A stretch of 34,261 nucleotides of DNA from Thiogranum sp. (GTDB taxonomy: Bacteria; Pseudomonadota; Gammaproteobacteria; DSM-19610), in NCBI GenBank assembly GCA_030148915.1, contig JASBSN010000021.1, positions 1 to 34,261 of the forward strand, given 5' to 3'. Under the pieces are notes generated by a model that made no database searches, was not told the origin of the DNA, and saw only the letters and a program-made list of their open reading frames with translations. The position numbers and the translations under genes are program-made. Below, piece by piece: positions 21,663-31,405 of the stretch. The stretch's first letter is position 1. Every line of letters begins with the position of its first letter.

Positions 21663-24335
21663 ATGACCGACATTGTCGGAGATTCCGCCGCCGCTTCCGC
21701 GCCGCGCACGGTTTACCTGAAAGACTACCAGCCGCCGCTCTACCTGATCGAAGCCGTCGAGTTGCGCGTTGAGCTGGACCCCTCACAAACCTGCGTATCC
21801 AGCCGCCTGCGGGTCAGACATAACCCCGCGCAGGCGGTCGCCGGACAGCCCCTGATACTGGACGGCCAGGACCTGGAGTTGGTCTCCGTGTCTGTGGACG
21901 GGCAGCGGCTGAGCGACGACCGCTACCGGCTCGACGACGAGCACCTGGAATTGCCCGCGCCGGACGATGGCGCGCTGGTGGAGATAAACACCCGTATCGC
22001 ACCGGACAAAAATACCGCGCTGGAAGGGCTCTATGTCTCCGGCGGCATGTTCTGTACGCAATGCGAAGCCGAGGGGTTTCGCCGCATCACCTATTTCCCC
22101 GATCGCCCGGACGTCATGGCGCGTTTTACCACCACGCTGGTGGCCGACAGGCAAAGCTGCCCGGTACTGCTGTCCAACGGTAACCCGGTGGGCGGCGGCG
22201 AGCTTGACGACGGGCGTCACTGGGCCACCTGGGAGGACCCCTTTCCCAAACCCAGCTACTTGTTTGCGCTGGTGGCGGGCAGCCTCTACTGCCAGCAGGA
22301 TCGGTTCATTACCGGCTCGGGGCGCGAGGTGACGCTGAAAATCTATGTCGAGCCGAGCAACAGCGCTAAATGCCAGCACGCCCTGGATTCGCTGAAACAG
22401 GCCATGGCGTGGGACGAGGCGACCTACGGGCGCGAATACGATCTGGATATTTTCATGATCGTCGCCGTGGACGATTTCAACATGGGGGCGATGGAGAATA
22501 AGGGGCTGAATATTTTCAACTCGGCCTGCGTCCTGGCCAGCCCCGAAACCGCCACCGACGCGGACTACTACAACATCCAGAGCATTATCGGTCACGAGTA
22601 TTTCCACAACTGGTCCGGCAACCGCGTGACCTGTCGCGACTGGTTTCAGCTGAGTCTCAAGGAAGGCTTTACGGTGTTTCGCGATCAGGAATTCAGCGCC
22701 GATCTGAATTCACGGCCGGTCAAGCGCATTGCCGATGTCAACGTGCTGCGCGGCCATCAGTTCGCCCAAGACGCCAGCCCCATGGCCCACCCGGTGCGCC
22801 CCGACGCGTACATGGAGATCAGCAATTTCTATACGGTCACGGTCTACAATAAAGGCGCCGAAGTGGTACGCATGCTGCGCACTCTGATCGGCGCCGCCGG
22901 CTTTCGCAAGGGCTGCGATCTTTACTTCGAGCGCCACGACGGCCAGGCCGTCACCACCGATGATTTCGTCGCCGCCATGGAAGACGCCAACCACCTCGAC
23001 CTCGGCCAATTCCGGTGGTGGTACCAACAGGCCGGCACGCCGGTGGTCCGGGCCATGCCCCACTACGACGCGCAGCAACAGTGCCTGCAACTGACGCTGG
23101 AGCAATCCACGCCACCCACCCCGGGCCAGAAAGACAAACTGGCGCTGCACATCCCGGTGGACCTCGCGCTGCTGGATGCCGGTGGCAAGCCGCTGCCGGT
23201 CACGCTGGAAGGTGAAACGCCCAATGGCGACACCCACCGTATCCTGGCTCTGCGCGAAGCCCGTCAGGTGTTCCGTTTCACCGGTATCGCCCAGCCGCCG
23301 GTGCTATCGCTGCTGCGTGGCTTCTCCGCGCCGGTCAAATTGGTGATCGAACGCAGTAGCGAAGAACTGGCCTTTTTGTTTGCCCACGACCCCGACCCCT
23401 TCAACCGCTGGGACGCCGGCCAGACGCTGGCGATCAACACGCTGCTGGCGCTGGTCGCCGCTCACCGCGAGGGCGCGGCGCCGAGTCTGGAGCCGCGCTT
23501 TGTCAGCGCTTTTCAGGCCACACTGGAACACCCCGACCTCGACCCCGCGTTGATCGCCCAGGCGTTGAGCTTACCCGCCGAGTCCTATCTCGCCGACCAA
23601 TGCGAGCGCGTTGACGTAGAGGCCATTCACGCGGCGCGCGAGTTTGTCCGCCACACGCTCGCCCGGCAGTTACAGGACGGATTCGCCGCCCGCTATCAGC
23701 GCTACGATCACCCGCAACCCTATCGCTTCGACGCCGAGGCGATGGGACAGCGCTCGCTGAAAAACCTCTGCCTGGCGTACCTCGCCGAGACCGGCACGGG
23801 TGAGGCCCGCGAGCGCTGCCTGCGGCAGCTGCAAACAGCCAACAACATGACCGACTCGCTGGCGGCCCTGGCGACACTGGCCGAACACGACTGGCCGGAA
23901 CGCGAAGCGCAGCTGGAGCAGTTCTACCAACAGTGGCAACACGACCCGCAGGTGGTGGATAAATGGTTCGCCATTCAGGCCGGTTCGCGTTTGCCCGAGA
24001 CCCTCGCGCGGGTCAAGGCCTTAATGCGCCACCCGGCCTTCCGCCTGACCAATCCGAACAAGGTGCGCGCGCTGGTGGGGCGTTTTTGCATGGGTAATCC
24101 GGTGCGTTTCCACGCCGCCGACGGCGAGGGCTATCGCTTTCTGGCCGATCAGGTGATCGAGCTCGACAGCATCAATCCGCAGATAGCCGCACGCCTGGTC
24201 AGCGCGCTGAGTCGCTGGAAACGCTTCGATGCCGCCCGCCAGGCGCTGATGCGCGAGCAACTGGAACGCATCGTCGAACGGGCCAAGGTGTCGCGGGACG
24301 TGTTCGAAATTGTTTCTAAGAGTCTCGGCCGGTAA
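21663..24335 (+). CDS. pepN: Aminopeptidase N (M1 family)
   Basis: An 890-aa zinc aminopeptidase that trims N-terminal residues from peptides in the cytoplasm. Exopeptidase motif GAMEN (about 275-279), zinc motif HEYFHNW (about 311-317) and the second zinc ligand Glu 19 residues on, in SLKEGFTVFRDQEFS (about 334), are all present. The length equals the E. coli PepN class (about 870-890), with the gammaproteobacterial C-terminal helical domain. The ATG at 21663 follows a weak ribosome binding site. The reading frame is intact. Confidence 0.97.
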   Translation: MTDIVGDSAAASAPRTVYLKDYQPPLYLIEAVELRVELDPSQTCVSSRLRVRHNPAQAVAGQPLILDGQDLELVSVSVDGQRLSDDRYRLDDEHLELPAPDDGALVEINTRIAPDKNTALEGLYVSGGMFCTQCEAEGFRRITYFPDRPDVMARFTTTLVADRQSCPVLLSNGNPVGGGELDDGRHWATWEDPFPKPSYLFALVAGSLYCQQDRFITGSGREVTLKIYVEPSNSAKCQHALDSLKQAMAWDEATYGREYDLDIFMIVAVDDFNMGAMENKGLNIFNSACVLASPETATDADYYNIQSIIGHEYFHNWSGNRVTCRDWFQLSLKEGFTVFRDQEFSADLNSRPVKRIADVNVLRGHQFAQDASPMAHPVRPDAYMEISNFYTVTVYNKGAEVVRMLRTLIGAAGFRKGCDLYFERHDGQAVTTDDFVAAMEDANHLDLGQFRWWYQQAGTPVVRAMPHYDAQQQCLQLTLEQSTPPTPGQKDKLALHIPVDLALLDAGGKPLPVTLEGETPNGDTHRILALREARQVFRFTGIAQPPVLSLLRGFSAPVKLVIERSSEELAFLFAHDPDPFNRWDAGQTLAINTLLALVAAHREGAAPSLEPRFVSAFQATLEHPDLDPALIAQALSLPAESYLADQCERVDVEAIHAAREFVRHTLARQLQDGFAARYQRYDHPQPYRFDAEAMGQRSLKNLCLAYLAETGTGEARERCLRQLQTANNMTDSLAALATLAEHDWPEREAQLEQFYQQWQHDPQVVDKWFAIQAGSRLPETLARVKALMRHPAFRLTNPNKVRALVGRFCMGNPVRFHAADGEGYRFLADQVIELDSINPQIAARLVSALSRWKRFDAARQALMREQLERIVERAKVSRDVFEIVSKSLGR

Positions 24336-24397
24336 ACGCTTGAAAGCCCCGACCGCGAACCCCATATACACTCCGAGCCGTTGCAGGAGTGAGCACC

Positions 24398-24835
24398 GTG
24401 AGTCAATCGAAACACCTGGTATGCCCGCATTGCGATGCGGTCAACCGTATCCCTGAAGATAAACTGGCGCATCACCCGACCTGTGGTCGTTGCAAAGAAG
24501 CGCTGTTTACCGGCGCGCCGCTGGAGCTGACCGATCAGAGCTTCGACAAGCATCTCCGGCGTAACGACATCCCCCTGGTGGTGGATTTCTGGGCGCCCTG
24601 GTGCGGACCGTGCAAAATGATGGCGCCGCATTTCAAGAGCGTGGCGGCAGAACTGGAACCCGCTGTGCGCTTTGCTAAATTGAACACCGAGCAGGCACAG
24701 CGCGCGGCGGCGCAACACAACATCCGCAGCATTCCAACCGTGGCCATTTTTCGTAACGGTCGCGAAGTCGCCCGCCAGGCCGGCGCGCTGGACGCCGCGC
24801 GACTGCGCCAGTGGATACAATCGCAGCTACGCTGA
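24398..24835 (+). CDS. trxC: Thioredoxin 2 (zinc-binding type)
   Basis: A 145-aa thioredoxin with an N-terminal zinc module of two CxxC pairs (CPHC about 9-12, CGRC about 29-32) and the active site WCGPC (about 67-71), the TrxC arrangement. Later residues RSIPTVAIFRNG carry the cis-Pro. It reduces cytoplasmic disulfides, and in E. coli trxC is induced by oxidative stress. I chose the GTG at 24398 because AGGAG is 8 nt upstream; an earlier GTG at 24389 overlaps that AGGAG. It lies 62 nt after pepN in the same direction. Confidence 0.93.
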   Translation: MSQSKHLVCPHCDAVNRIPEDKLAHHPTCGRCKEALFTGAPLELTDQSFDKHLRRNDIPLVVDFWAPWCGPCKMMAPHFKSVAAELEPAVRFAKLNTEQAQRAAAQHNIRSIPTVAIFRNGREVARQAGALDAARLRQWIQSQLR

Positions 24836-24905
24836 GCGAGGGGGACTTTGTGCACCGGAGCCGGCGTACCGCACTCAGCGCGACGGTGTCCGCTCCTCGT
24901 TCACG

Positions 24906-25886
24906 TTAGCCGGGTTCGGGCACCCGCCCTAACGCACCTTCCAGCACCTCGGGCCCCGCGCCCCCACGGTGGGCCTGCTCACTAAGATAGCGGCGCCAGG
25001 CCCTGGCCCCCGGCCGCCCTTGAAACAGACCGTGCATGTGCCGGGTTATCTGATGCAGGCGGGTGCCGCGCTGCAACTCCTGCTCGACATACACCAGCAT
25101 GGCCTGAACCACCTCATGTCGGGTGCGAGGCAGGGCTGGCGCGGGCTGCATTAAGGACCCAAGCGCTGTTACCAGTAGCCAGGGGTCATGATACGCAGCG
25201 CGGCCCAGCATTACCCCGTCAACCTGTTGCAGGTGTTCGGCCACCGCGGCGACCGTGCCGATACCACCGTTGATCTCTACCTTCAGGGCGGGGAAATCAC
25301 GTTTCAGCCGGTAAACCCGTGCATACTGCAGGGGCGGCACTTGGCGATTCTGTTTCGGACTCAGGCCCTGCAACCAGGCCTTGCGGGCGTGGACGATGAC
25401 CCGCTCCACCCCGGCCTCGGCCAGCGCGGCGACAAAGGCCACCAGCGCGCTGTAACTGTCACGCTCGTCAACCCCCGTACGGCACTTCACGGTTACCGGG
25501 ATCGACACCACCTCACGCATGGCGCGCACACAATCGGCGACCCGATCGGGCTCCAGCATCAGGCAGGCGCCGAAGCGCCCGGATTGCACCCGGTCGCTCG
25601 GGCAGCCGACGTTGAGATTCACCTCGTTATAGCCCGCCTGCGCGGCAAACCCGGCACAGCGCGCCAGCTCCCGAGGCTCGCTGCCGCCAAGCTGCATGGC
25701 CAGCGGATGCTCGCTGGGGTGGCAGGCCAGCAGCCGCTCACGATCGCCGTGCAGCAGTGCGGCGGTCGTAATCATTTCGGTATACAGCCGCACCGGCGGT
25801 GCGACCTGGCGGAGGAAGTAGCGGCAGTGACGGTCGGTCCAATCCATCATCGGCGCCACGGACACGGGGCAGGCAGTCGCTAACAT
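24906..25886 (-). CDS. dusA: tRNA-dihydrouridine synthase A
   Basis: A 326-aa FMN enzyme that reduces uridines in the tRNA D loop. The DusA pattern is clear: SVAPMMDWTDRHCRYFLR near the start, YTEMITTAALLHGDRERLL, PLAMQLGGS, the catalytic Cys in NEVNLNVGCPSDRVQSGRFGACLM (about 92-115), VTVKCRTGVDE, and the phosphate-binding INGGIGT and GVMLGRAAYHDPWL. Length and motifs match DusA better than DusB or DusC. It is transcribed towards trxC, with the two stops 70 nt apart. Confidence 0.95.
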   Translation of the reverse strand: MLATACPVSVAPMMDWTDRHCRYFLRQVAPPVRLYTEMITTAALLHGDRERLLACHPSEHPLAMQLGGSEPRELARCAGFAAQAGYNEVNLNVGCPSDRVQSGRFGACLMLEPDRVADCVRAMREVVSIPVTVKCRTGVDERDSYSALVAFVAALAEAGVERVIVHARKAWLQGLSPKQNRQVPPLQYARVYRLKRDFPALKVEINGGIGTVAAVAEHLQQVDGVMLGRAAYHDPWLLVTALGSLMQPAPALPRTRHEVVQAMLVYVEQELQRGTRLHQITRHMHGLFQGRPGARAWRRYLSEQAHRGGAGPEVLEGALGRVPEPG

Positions 25887-25979
25887 GACGAGTATTTTAG
25901 GGCTACTGCGGTTAATTTTGTAACCATCATTGCAGCGACCTTACTAATACCCTCCTGTCTCTATGTATACTGCCCGACC

Positions 25980-27461
25980 ATGACCGCCGCAAACGACCAG
26001 AAAACGCCAGCCTCCATTTTTGACAGCAGCTTGACGCTGCCAGCGATACTATTGCTTGCCGCCATTCTCAGGCTGCTCTATATCGGTCACCACAGTTTTT
26101 GGCTCGACGAACTGTTTTCGCTCAAATTCGCGAGTTACCGCTTTGCCGATCTGCTGCGCGAGGTTGGCAGTTTCGATAATCATCCTCCCACCTACTATCT
26201 GCTGCTGCATTTCTGGATACGGATTTTCGGTGACTCCGAAATTTCGCTGCGTATGCCTTCGGCGATTTTCAGTTTCCTTTCCGTCTATTTCACTTTCAAA
26301 GCAGGTGAACTGTTGTTTGACAGACAGGTGGCGTTGGTCGCCGCGCTGCTCCTGGCGCTGTCAGGATTCTCTATTTTCTATGCCCAGGAAGCGAGGATGT
26401 ACAGCCTGTTGGCGTTTGCCTCGGTACTGTCTGTCTATTTTCTTCTGAAGTTTCTGCATCAGCAGACACGCCGGAGTCTTTTTAACCTTATCTGGTCAAG
26501 TACCCTTCTCGTCTATACGCATCTGTACGGGCTGTTTATTATTATCGCTGAGAATATTTACATGCTTGCGCTCTTATATGGGGCCGGAAACAGGATTTCA
26601 GGGCTATCACTGAAAAAGTGGCTGACGGTCCAGGGAGTCATTGTTCTGCTGTCTCTGCCCTGGCTCGGACTGCTAGGCAACCGCGTGCTGAATATCGGCA
26701 AGGAAGGTTTCTGGACGCAGGCCCCTACCGTGGGTTCAGTGATAGAAACATTTGCAGCCTTTTCCGGGACACACGGCGCATTGGCCTTTTGGGTTGCCAT
26801 GATGTTGCTGGGAGCCCTGTACGGATTCCCTGACAGGACCGGTATTGGCCTCAAGGTGTTACGCGCCCGCGCCAAGCGAAACGATGGGGGGCCGGTGTTG
26901 CTGGCGTTGTTGCTGGTACTTTCACCGATAGTGCTCCCGTATATTATTTCAATAATTACCACACCGATTTACATCATCAGATGCACTATCGCGGGCCAAT
27001 TCGCCTTTCTCCTGCTGGTGGCAAAAGGTGTTACCAGTCTACGTTGGGCAGGTTTGCGCGCCCTTGTACTCGGCGTGCTTGTCGCAGTATCGGTGGCGCC
27101 GCTTTTGAAAGACGGTTATGTGCACCATAACGCGACAAACTTCCGGAAGATTGTGGGTTATCTGGCGTCAAATGCCGGTAGCAACGACAAAATAGTCCTT
27201 TGCAATTATTCTCATCTGATTTGGCCGTTCAACTTCTACGCTAAAAAGCTGGGGATAAAAAATGACATTGGCGTCTTCGACACTACGTCAACAATAGCCG
27301 AGCTATTGAAAAAACAGAAAGTCTGGTATGTTGGGTTGACCCAGCGAAAACAGCAGTGTGAGCCGGCACTGCAGACGCTGACGGACACCTACACGAGAGT
27401 GAGTCCAGAAGAACTTTCCGCCACCAACATCCGGCTGTACGCTTTTGGAAACAATCGATAG
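25980..27461 (+). CDS. GT39/ArnT-like polytopic glycosyltransferase
   Basis: A 493-aa membrane protein with about ten to twelve hydrophobic segments. After the first, an acidic motif SFWLDELFSLK lies on the periplasmic loop, as the catalytic Asp-Glu of GT-C fold enzymes of the ArnT/PMT type. The segment NHPPTYYLLLHFWIRIFGDSEISLRMPSA is the usual family signature. Such enzymes move a sugar from a polyprenyl-phosphate carrier to a lipid, glycan or protein acceptor. The next gene, 12 nt away, encodes a GT2-GtrA protein that would make and flip that carrier-linked sugar. Sugar and acceptor are not predictable. Confidence 0.85.
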   Translation: MTAANDQKTPASIFDSSLTLPAILLLAAILRLLYIGHHSFWLDELFSLKFASYRFADLLREVGSFDNHPPTYYLLLHFWIRIFGDSEISLRMPSAIFSFLSVYFTFKAGELLFDRQVALVAALLLALSGFSIFYAQEARMYSLLAFASVLSVYFLLKFLHQQTRRSLFNLIWSSTLLVYTHLYGLFIIIAENIYMLALLYGAGNRISGLSLKKWLTVQGVIVLLSLPWLGLLGNRVLNIGKEGFWTQAPTVGSVIETFAAFSGTHGALAFWVAMMLLGALYGFPDRTGIGLKVLRARAKRNDGGPVLLALLLVLSPIVLPYIISIITTPIYIIRCTIAGQFAFLLLVAKGVTSLRWAGLRALVLGVLVAVSVAPLLKDGYVHHNATNFRKIVGYLASNAGSNDKIVLCNYSHLIWPFNFYAKKLGIKNDIGVFDTTSTIAELLKKQKVWYVGLTQRKQQCEPALQTLTDTYTRVSPEELSATNIRLYAFGNNR

Positions 27462-27473
27462 CGAACACTGGAT

Positions 27474-28583
27474 GTGAAAACGGTAATAATACTTCCGACG
27501 TTCAATGAACGCGCCAACATCGCCAGCATAATAGAGGCGTTACAGCATGTATTCATGGATATCGATCATGACATGCATATTCTGGTGGTGGACGACCGTT
27601 CACCGGACGGAACGGCTGAGGTGGTGCGGAGCCTGCAAGCTGATTGGCGCAATGTGCATTTAATAGAAGGCAGGAAGGTAGGATTGGGCGCCGCTTACAT
27701 CCGGGGCATGCGCCATGCGTCGACCGCGCTCCGGGCTGATGTGGTCTTTGAGATGGACGCCGATTTTTCTCACCGCCCGCAAGACGTGCCGCGACTGTTG
27801 CGGGAGATCGAATCCGGCGCCGATTTTGTCATTGGCAGTCGATATGTAACAGGCGGCAGTATTCCGAAAGACTGGAGCAGACTGCGTCGCCTGAACTCCA
27901 GGGGCGGTAATATCGCCGCGCGCTACATCGCCGGGATATCGGGGATAAAAGATTGCACAGCCGGATTCAGGGCGATTCGGACATCGCTTCTGAGGCGTAT
28001 AGATTTCACTGCGCTGCGGGTTGACGGTTATGCTTTTCAGGTCGCCCTTCTGCACGCAGCGCTGGAACAGGGGTGCAGCATCAAAGAACTGCCGGTTGAT
28101 TTCATCGAGCGCGAGCGTGGCGAGTCAAAGCTCGGATTATCGGACATTTTTGAATTCATAAAAAATGTGTGGTGGATCCGGCTTCGAAGTTCCAGAACTT
28201 TCATGAAATTCGCTGTCGTGGGCGCCTCGGGAATTATTGTAAACCTGGGGTTCTTCACCCTGTTCATGATGCTCGGCCTCAACAAATACATTGCCTCGCC
28301 CATCGCCATCGAACTGTCTATCGTATGGAATTTTCTGTTCAACAACTACTGGACATTTCGCGGGCGAAAAACGCATGACCGCACGCGCGTGCGCGGCGTG
28401 AAGTTCAACCTGGTATCGGTTCTGGCGCTGGGGCTGAGTTACGCGACCTTTCTGGCTTTATCGTTCAGTTTTCCCACCGTACCTCCCCAGATCCACCAGT
28501 TAATTGGGATTTTACCCGCCACCCTGGTCAACTACTTTCTGAATGCCTATTGGACCTTCAAGCAGATCAAGCCTGTACAGTAA
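27474..28583 (+). CDS. GT2 polyprenyl-phosphate glycosyltransferase fused to GtrA
   Basis: A 369-aa protein. The N-terminal GT2 domain (about 1-230) is of the dolichol-phosphate-mannose-synthase type: PTFNERANIASIIEAL, DDRSPDGTAEVVR, DADFSHRPQDVPRLL, GSRYVTGGSIPKDWS and KDCTAGFRAIR. The C-terminal GtrA domain (about 240-365) has four membrane helices (KFAVVGASGIIVNLGFFTLF, YIASPIAIELSIVWNFLFNNYWTF and two more), and is thought to flip the sugar-lipid carrier. The fusion is known in bacteria. The start is a GTG at 27474 with a weak upstream GGAT. It forms an operon with the preceding glycosyltransferase. Confidence 0.92.
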   Translation: MKTVIILPTFNERANIASIIEALQHVFMDIDHDMHILVVDDRSPDGTAEVVRSLQADWRNVHLIEGRKVGLGAAYIRGMRHASTALRADVVFEMDADFSHRPQDVPRLLREIESGADFVIGSRYVTGGSIPKDWSRLRRLNSRGGNIAARYIAGISGIKDCTAGFRAIRTSLLRRIDFTALRVDGYAFQVALLHAALEQGCSIKELPVDFIERERGESKLGLSDIFEFIKNVWWIRLRSSRTFMKFAVVGASGIIVNLGFFTLFMMLGLNKYIASPIAIELSIVWNFLFNNYWTFRGRKTHDRTRVRGVKFNLVSVLALGLSYATFLALSFSFPTVPPQIHQLIGILPATLVNYFLNAYWTFKQIKPVQ

Positions 28584-28715
28584 TACGGGAACGGGCCGCT
28601 AGCGAGGCGTAAACCTGCCGACAACCGCGGGAGAGGACACACTACATTCTGGACAATACAGGCCGCTAACCCCCGTAGTGCCGTTTATCATCAGCCATCA
28701 CAAGGAGAGTCTGCG

Positions 28716-30242
28716 ATGAATCTGCTCGACGGCGGCTTCATGGTGCGTGCGCTGGAGATTGTCTCGACCCTGTTCGTGATTGCGCTCGGGCTGCTGTGTG
28801 TCTCGGTGCTGGTCATGTACGTCGTCGACGTCACCCAGACGCGCCAGGCGATTCGTCGCAACTACCCGGTTATCGGTCGGTTCCGCTACGTCTTCGAAAC
28901 GCTGGGGGCGTTTTTTCGTCAGTATTTTTTCGCCATGGACCGCGAGGAAATGCCCTTCAACCGCGCCGAACGCTCCTGGGTATACCGCGCCGCCAAAGAC
29001 CTGGATAACACCACCGCTTTTGGCTCGACGCGCACGCTGTCGCCGCCCGGCACGATACTGTTCGTCAATTGCGCCTTCCCCACCCTCGGCACCGACGCCG
29101 CCGAGGTGGCCGCGGTTACCATCGGCTCGGGCTGCCGGACCCCCTACACCACCCGCTCCTTGTTCAATATCTCCGGTATGAGCTTTGGGGCGATTTCCCG
29201 GCCCGCGGTGCAGGCCCTGTCGGCCGGCGCCGCCCGAAGCGGCTGCTGGCTCAACACCGGTGAAGGCGGCCTGTCGCCCTACCACCTGGCCGGTGGCGCC
29301 GACCTGGTGTTCCAGATCGGCACCGCCAAATACGGCGTGCGCGACGAGCGGGGGCGGCTGAGCGACGCGAAACTGCGCGCCCTCGCCGCCCACCCCCAGG
29401 TCAAGATGTTCGAAATCAAGCTCAGCCAGGGCGCCAAACCGGGCAAAGGCGGCATCCTGCCAGGGCTCAAGGTGACGGCGGAAATCGCCGCCATCCGCTG
29501 CATCCCACCCGGCGAGGACTCCATCAGTCCCAACCGCCATCCGGACATCAACTCGGTGGCCGATCTGCTCGATACGGTGCACCGCGTCCGCGAGGTGACC
29601 GGCAAGCCGGTCGGCTTCAAGGCGGTGATCGGTGCCTACGGCTGGCTGGACGATCTGTTTGCCGAAATCAACCGCCGCGGCGTGCAGAGCGCGCCGGATT
29701 TTATCGCCATCGACAGCGCCGACGGCGGCACCGGCGCGGCACCGATGAGCCTGATGGACTATATGGGGCTGCCGATCAAGGAGAGCCTGCCGCTGGTGGC
29801 GGACAAATTGGAGGAATACGGCCTGAAAAAGCGCATCCGCCTGATCGCCTCCGGCAAACTGATCACGCCGGCCGAAGTCGCCTGGGCGCTGTGCGTGGGC
29901 GCGGATTTCATCAGTTCAGCGCGTGGTTTTATGTTCGCATTGGGCTGTATACAGGCGCTGCACTGCAATAAAAACACTTGCCCGACCGGCATTACCACCC
30001 ATAACCCCCGCCTGCAAAAGGGCCTCAACCCGACACTCAAGTCCGAGCGCGTCGCCAGCTATGTGCGCAACATGGTCTACGAAGTCGGGGTTATCGCCCA
30101 CTCCTGCGGCGTGCGCGAGCCTCGGCAGCTGCGGCGTTTTCACGCGCGTATCGTCGGCGATGATGGTTACTCCAGCGCGCTGCAGGATATTTATGCGCCA
30201 GCGGAGGCACCCTCCACCGATGTTATATCGCGCACCGGCTAG
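28716..30242 (+). CDS. FMN-binding glutamate-synthase-family protein
   Basis: A 508-aa protein with one or two N-terminal hydrophobic segments (MVRALEIVSTLFVIALGLLCVSVLVMYVV) and a glutamate-synthase central/FMN domain: SFGAISRPAVQALSAGAARSG, NTGEGGLSPYH, KLSQGAKPGKGGILPG, FIAIDSADGGTGAAPMS and the cluster motif CNKNTCPTGITTHNPRL (from about residue 417). It lacks the amidotransferase and other domains of true GltB, so it is not a full glutamate synthase. This short, membrane-tethered family has no firmly assigned reaction. The start has GGAGAG 8 nt upstream. The adjacent genes give no clear clue. Confidence 0.9.
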   Translation: MNLLDGGFMVRALEIVSTLFVIALGLLCVSVLVMYVVDVTQTRQAIRRNYPVIGRFRYVFETLGAFFRQYFFAMDREEMPFNRAERSWVYRAAKDLDNTTAFGSTRTLSPPGTILFVNCAFPTLGTDAAEVAAVTIGSGCRTPYTTRSLFNISGMSFGAISRPAVQALSAGAARSGCWLNTGEGGLSPYHLAGGADLVFQIGTAKYGVRDERGRLSDAKLRALAAHPQVKMFEIKLSQGAKPGKGGILPGLKVTAEIAAIRCIPPGEDSISPNRHPDINSVADLLDTVHRVREVTGKPVGFKAVIGAYGWLDDLFAEINRRGVQSAPDFIAIDSADGGTGAAPMSLMDYMGLPIKESLPLVADKLEEYGLKKRIRLIASGKLITPAEVAWALCVGADFISSARGFMFALGCIQALHCNKNTCPTGITTHNPRLQKGLNPTLKSERVASYVRNMVYEVGVIAHSCGVREPRQLRRFHARIVGDDGYSSALQDIYAPAEAPSTDVISRTG

Positions 30243-30314
30243 CCGGGCCGGGGTGGTAGATCCGCCGCGCGGCCGTTATTATCCTCCCCGGAGCCATTAA
30301 TCAGAGACCTCACC

Positions 30315-31307
30315 ATGAGCGGTAAAATACTCGTCACCGGGGGTGCCGGCTATATCGGCAGCCACGTCGTACGCCTGTTAAGCGAAGCCGGCCGGCCGGT
30401 GGTAGTGCTCGATAACCTGTCGACCGGCTTTGCCGACGCCGTGATCGGCGCCGAGCTGGTGGTCGGCGATACCGGCGATCAGGCGCAGGTCGCCCGGGTG
30501 CTCGAGGAGCACGCCGTGGACACGGTGTTGCACTTCGCCGCCCACACCATCGTGCCCGAATCGGTGGAAAACCCTCTCAAATATTACGCCAACAACACCT
30601 GTTGCACGCGTAATCTGCTGGCCTGCTGCGCCACGGCTGGCGTGAAACATTTTATTTTCTCGTCGACCGCCGCGGTCTATGGCATTCCCGCCGGCCCGGA
30701 GTGCAGTGAAGACAGCCCGCTGGCGCCGATCAATCCCTACGGCACCTCGAAACTGATGAGTGAAATGATGCTCCGTGATCTGGGCCTGGCCAGCGACATG
30801 CGCCACGTGATCTTGCGCTATTTCAATGTCGCCGGCTCCGATCCCGGCACCCGCATCGGCCAGTCCACCGAAAAAGCCACGCTGCTGATCAAAGTGGCCG
30901 CCGAGGTCGCTGTCGGGCGCCGCGAACAACTCTATGTCTTCGGCACCGACTACCCGACCGCCGACGGCACCGGCGTGCGCGATTACATCCACGTCGATGA
31001 CCTGGCCGATGCGCACATCAAGGCATTGGATTACCTGCAACAGGGTGGCGCTTCCACCACCCTGAACTGCGGCTACGGGCACGGCTACAGTGTGCGCGAA
31101 GTGATCGATGCGGTGAACCGCGTCAACGGGGCGCCCATCAAGGTCAGCGAGGAAGTACGCCGCGCCGGCGATCCGCCAGCGCTGATCGCCCGCGCCGACA
31201 AAATCCGTGACACGCTGGGGTGGGCGCCGAAGCACGACGATCTCGATTTTATCGTCAAGACATCGCTGGATTGGGAACGCAAACTGCAACAGAAAAAAGC
31301 CGGATAG
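30315..31307 (+). CDS. galE: UDP-glucose 4-epimerase
   Basis: A 330-aa extended short-chain dehydrogenase/epimerase. The NAD-binding motif GGAGYIGSH lies at residues 9-17, DNLSTGF follows near 38-44, and the catalytic Ser/Tyr-x3-Lys set appears as SSTAAVYG and YGTSK. FNVAGSDP, VFGTDYPTADGTGVRDYIHVDDLADAH and NCGYGHGYSVREVI are GalE-type signatures. It interconverts UDP-glucose and UDP-galactose (or the HexNAc pair), supplying surface polysaccharides, in keeping with the glycosyltransferases about 2 kb upstream. Preferred substrates are not certain. Confidence 0.94.
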   Translation: MSGKILVTGGAGYIGSHVVRLLSEAGRPVVVLDNLSTGFADAVIGAELVVGDTGDQAQVARVLEEHAVDTVLHFAAHTIVPESVENPLKYYANNTCCTRNLLACCATAGVKHFIFSSTAAVYGIPAGPECSEDSPLAPINPYGTSKLMSEMMLRDLGLASDMRHVILRYFNVAGSDPGTRIGQSTEKATLLIKVAAEVAVGRREQLYVFGTDYPTADGTGVRDYIHVDDLADAHIKALDYLQQGGASTTLNCGYGHGYSVREVIDAVNRVNGAPIKVSEEVRRAGDPPALIARADKIRDTLGWAPKHDDLDFIVKTSLDWERKLQQKKAG

Positions 31308-31405
31308 CTGACCCGGCGGCTACGGCTGGATCCGTCTCACCGGAGCGCTACCGCTGCGCAGGCATAATACGGGCCGCTCGATCTGGTTGAGCGCGCCCCG
31401 CTCCG

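Noticed and set aside
21783-22607. Long minus-strand frame inside pepN
   Set aside because: It is antisense to conserved M1 peptidase motifs and has no domain of its own.
28716-30242. Complete glutamate synthase large subunit (GltB)
   Set aside because: At 508 aa it has only the FMN/synthase domain; the amidotransferase and C-terminal domains are absent, and the N-terminus is a membrane anchor.
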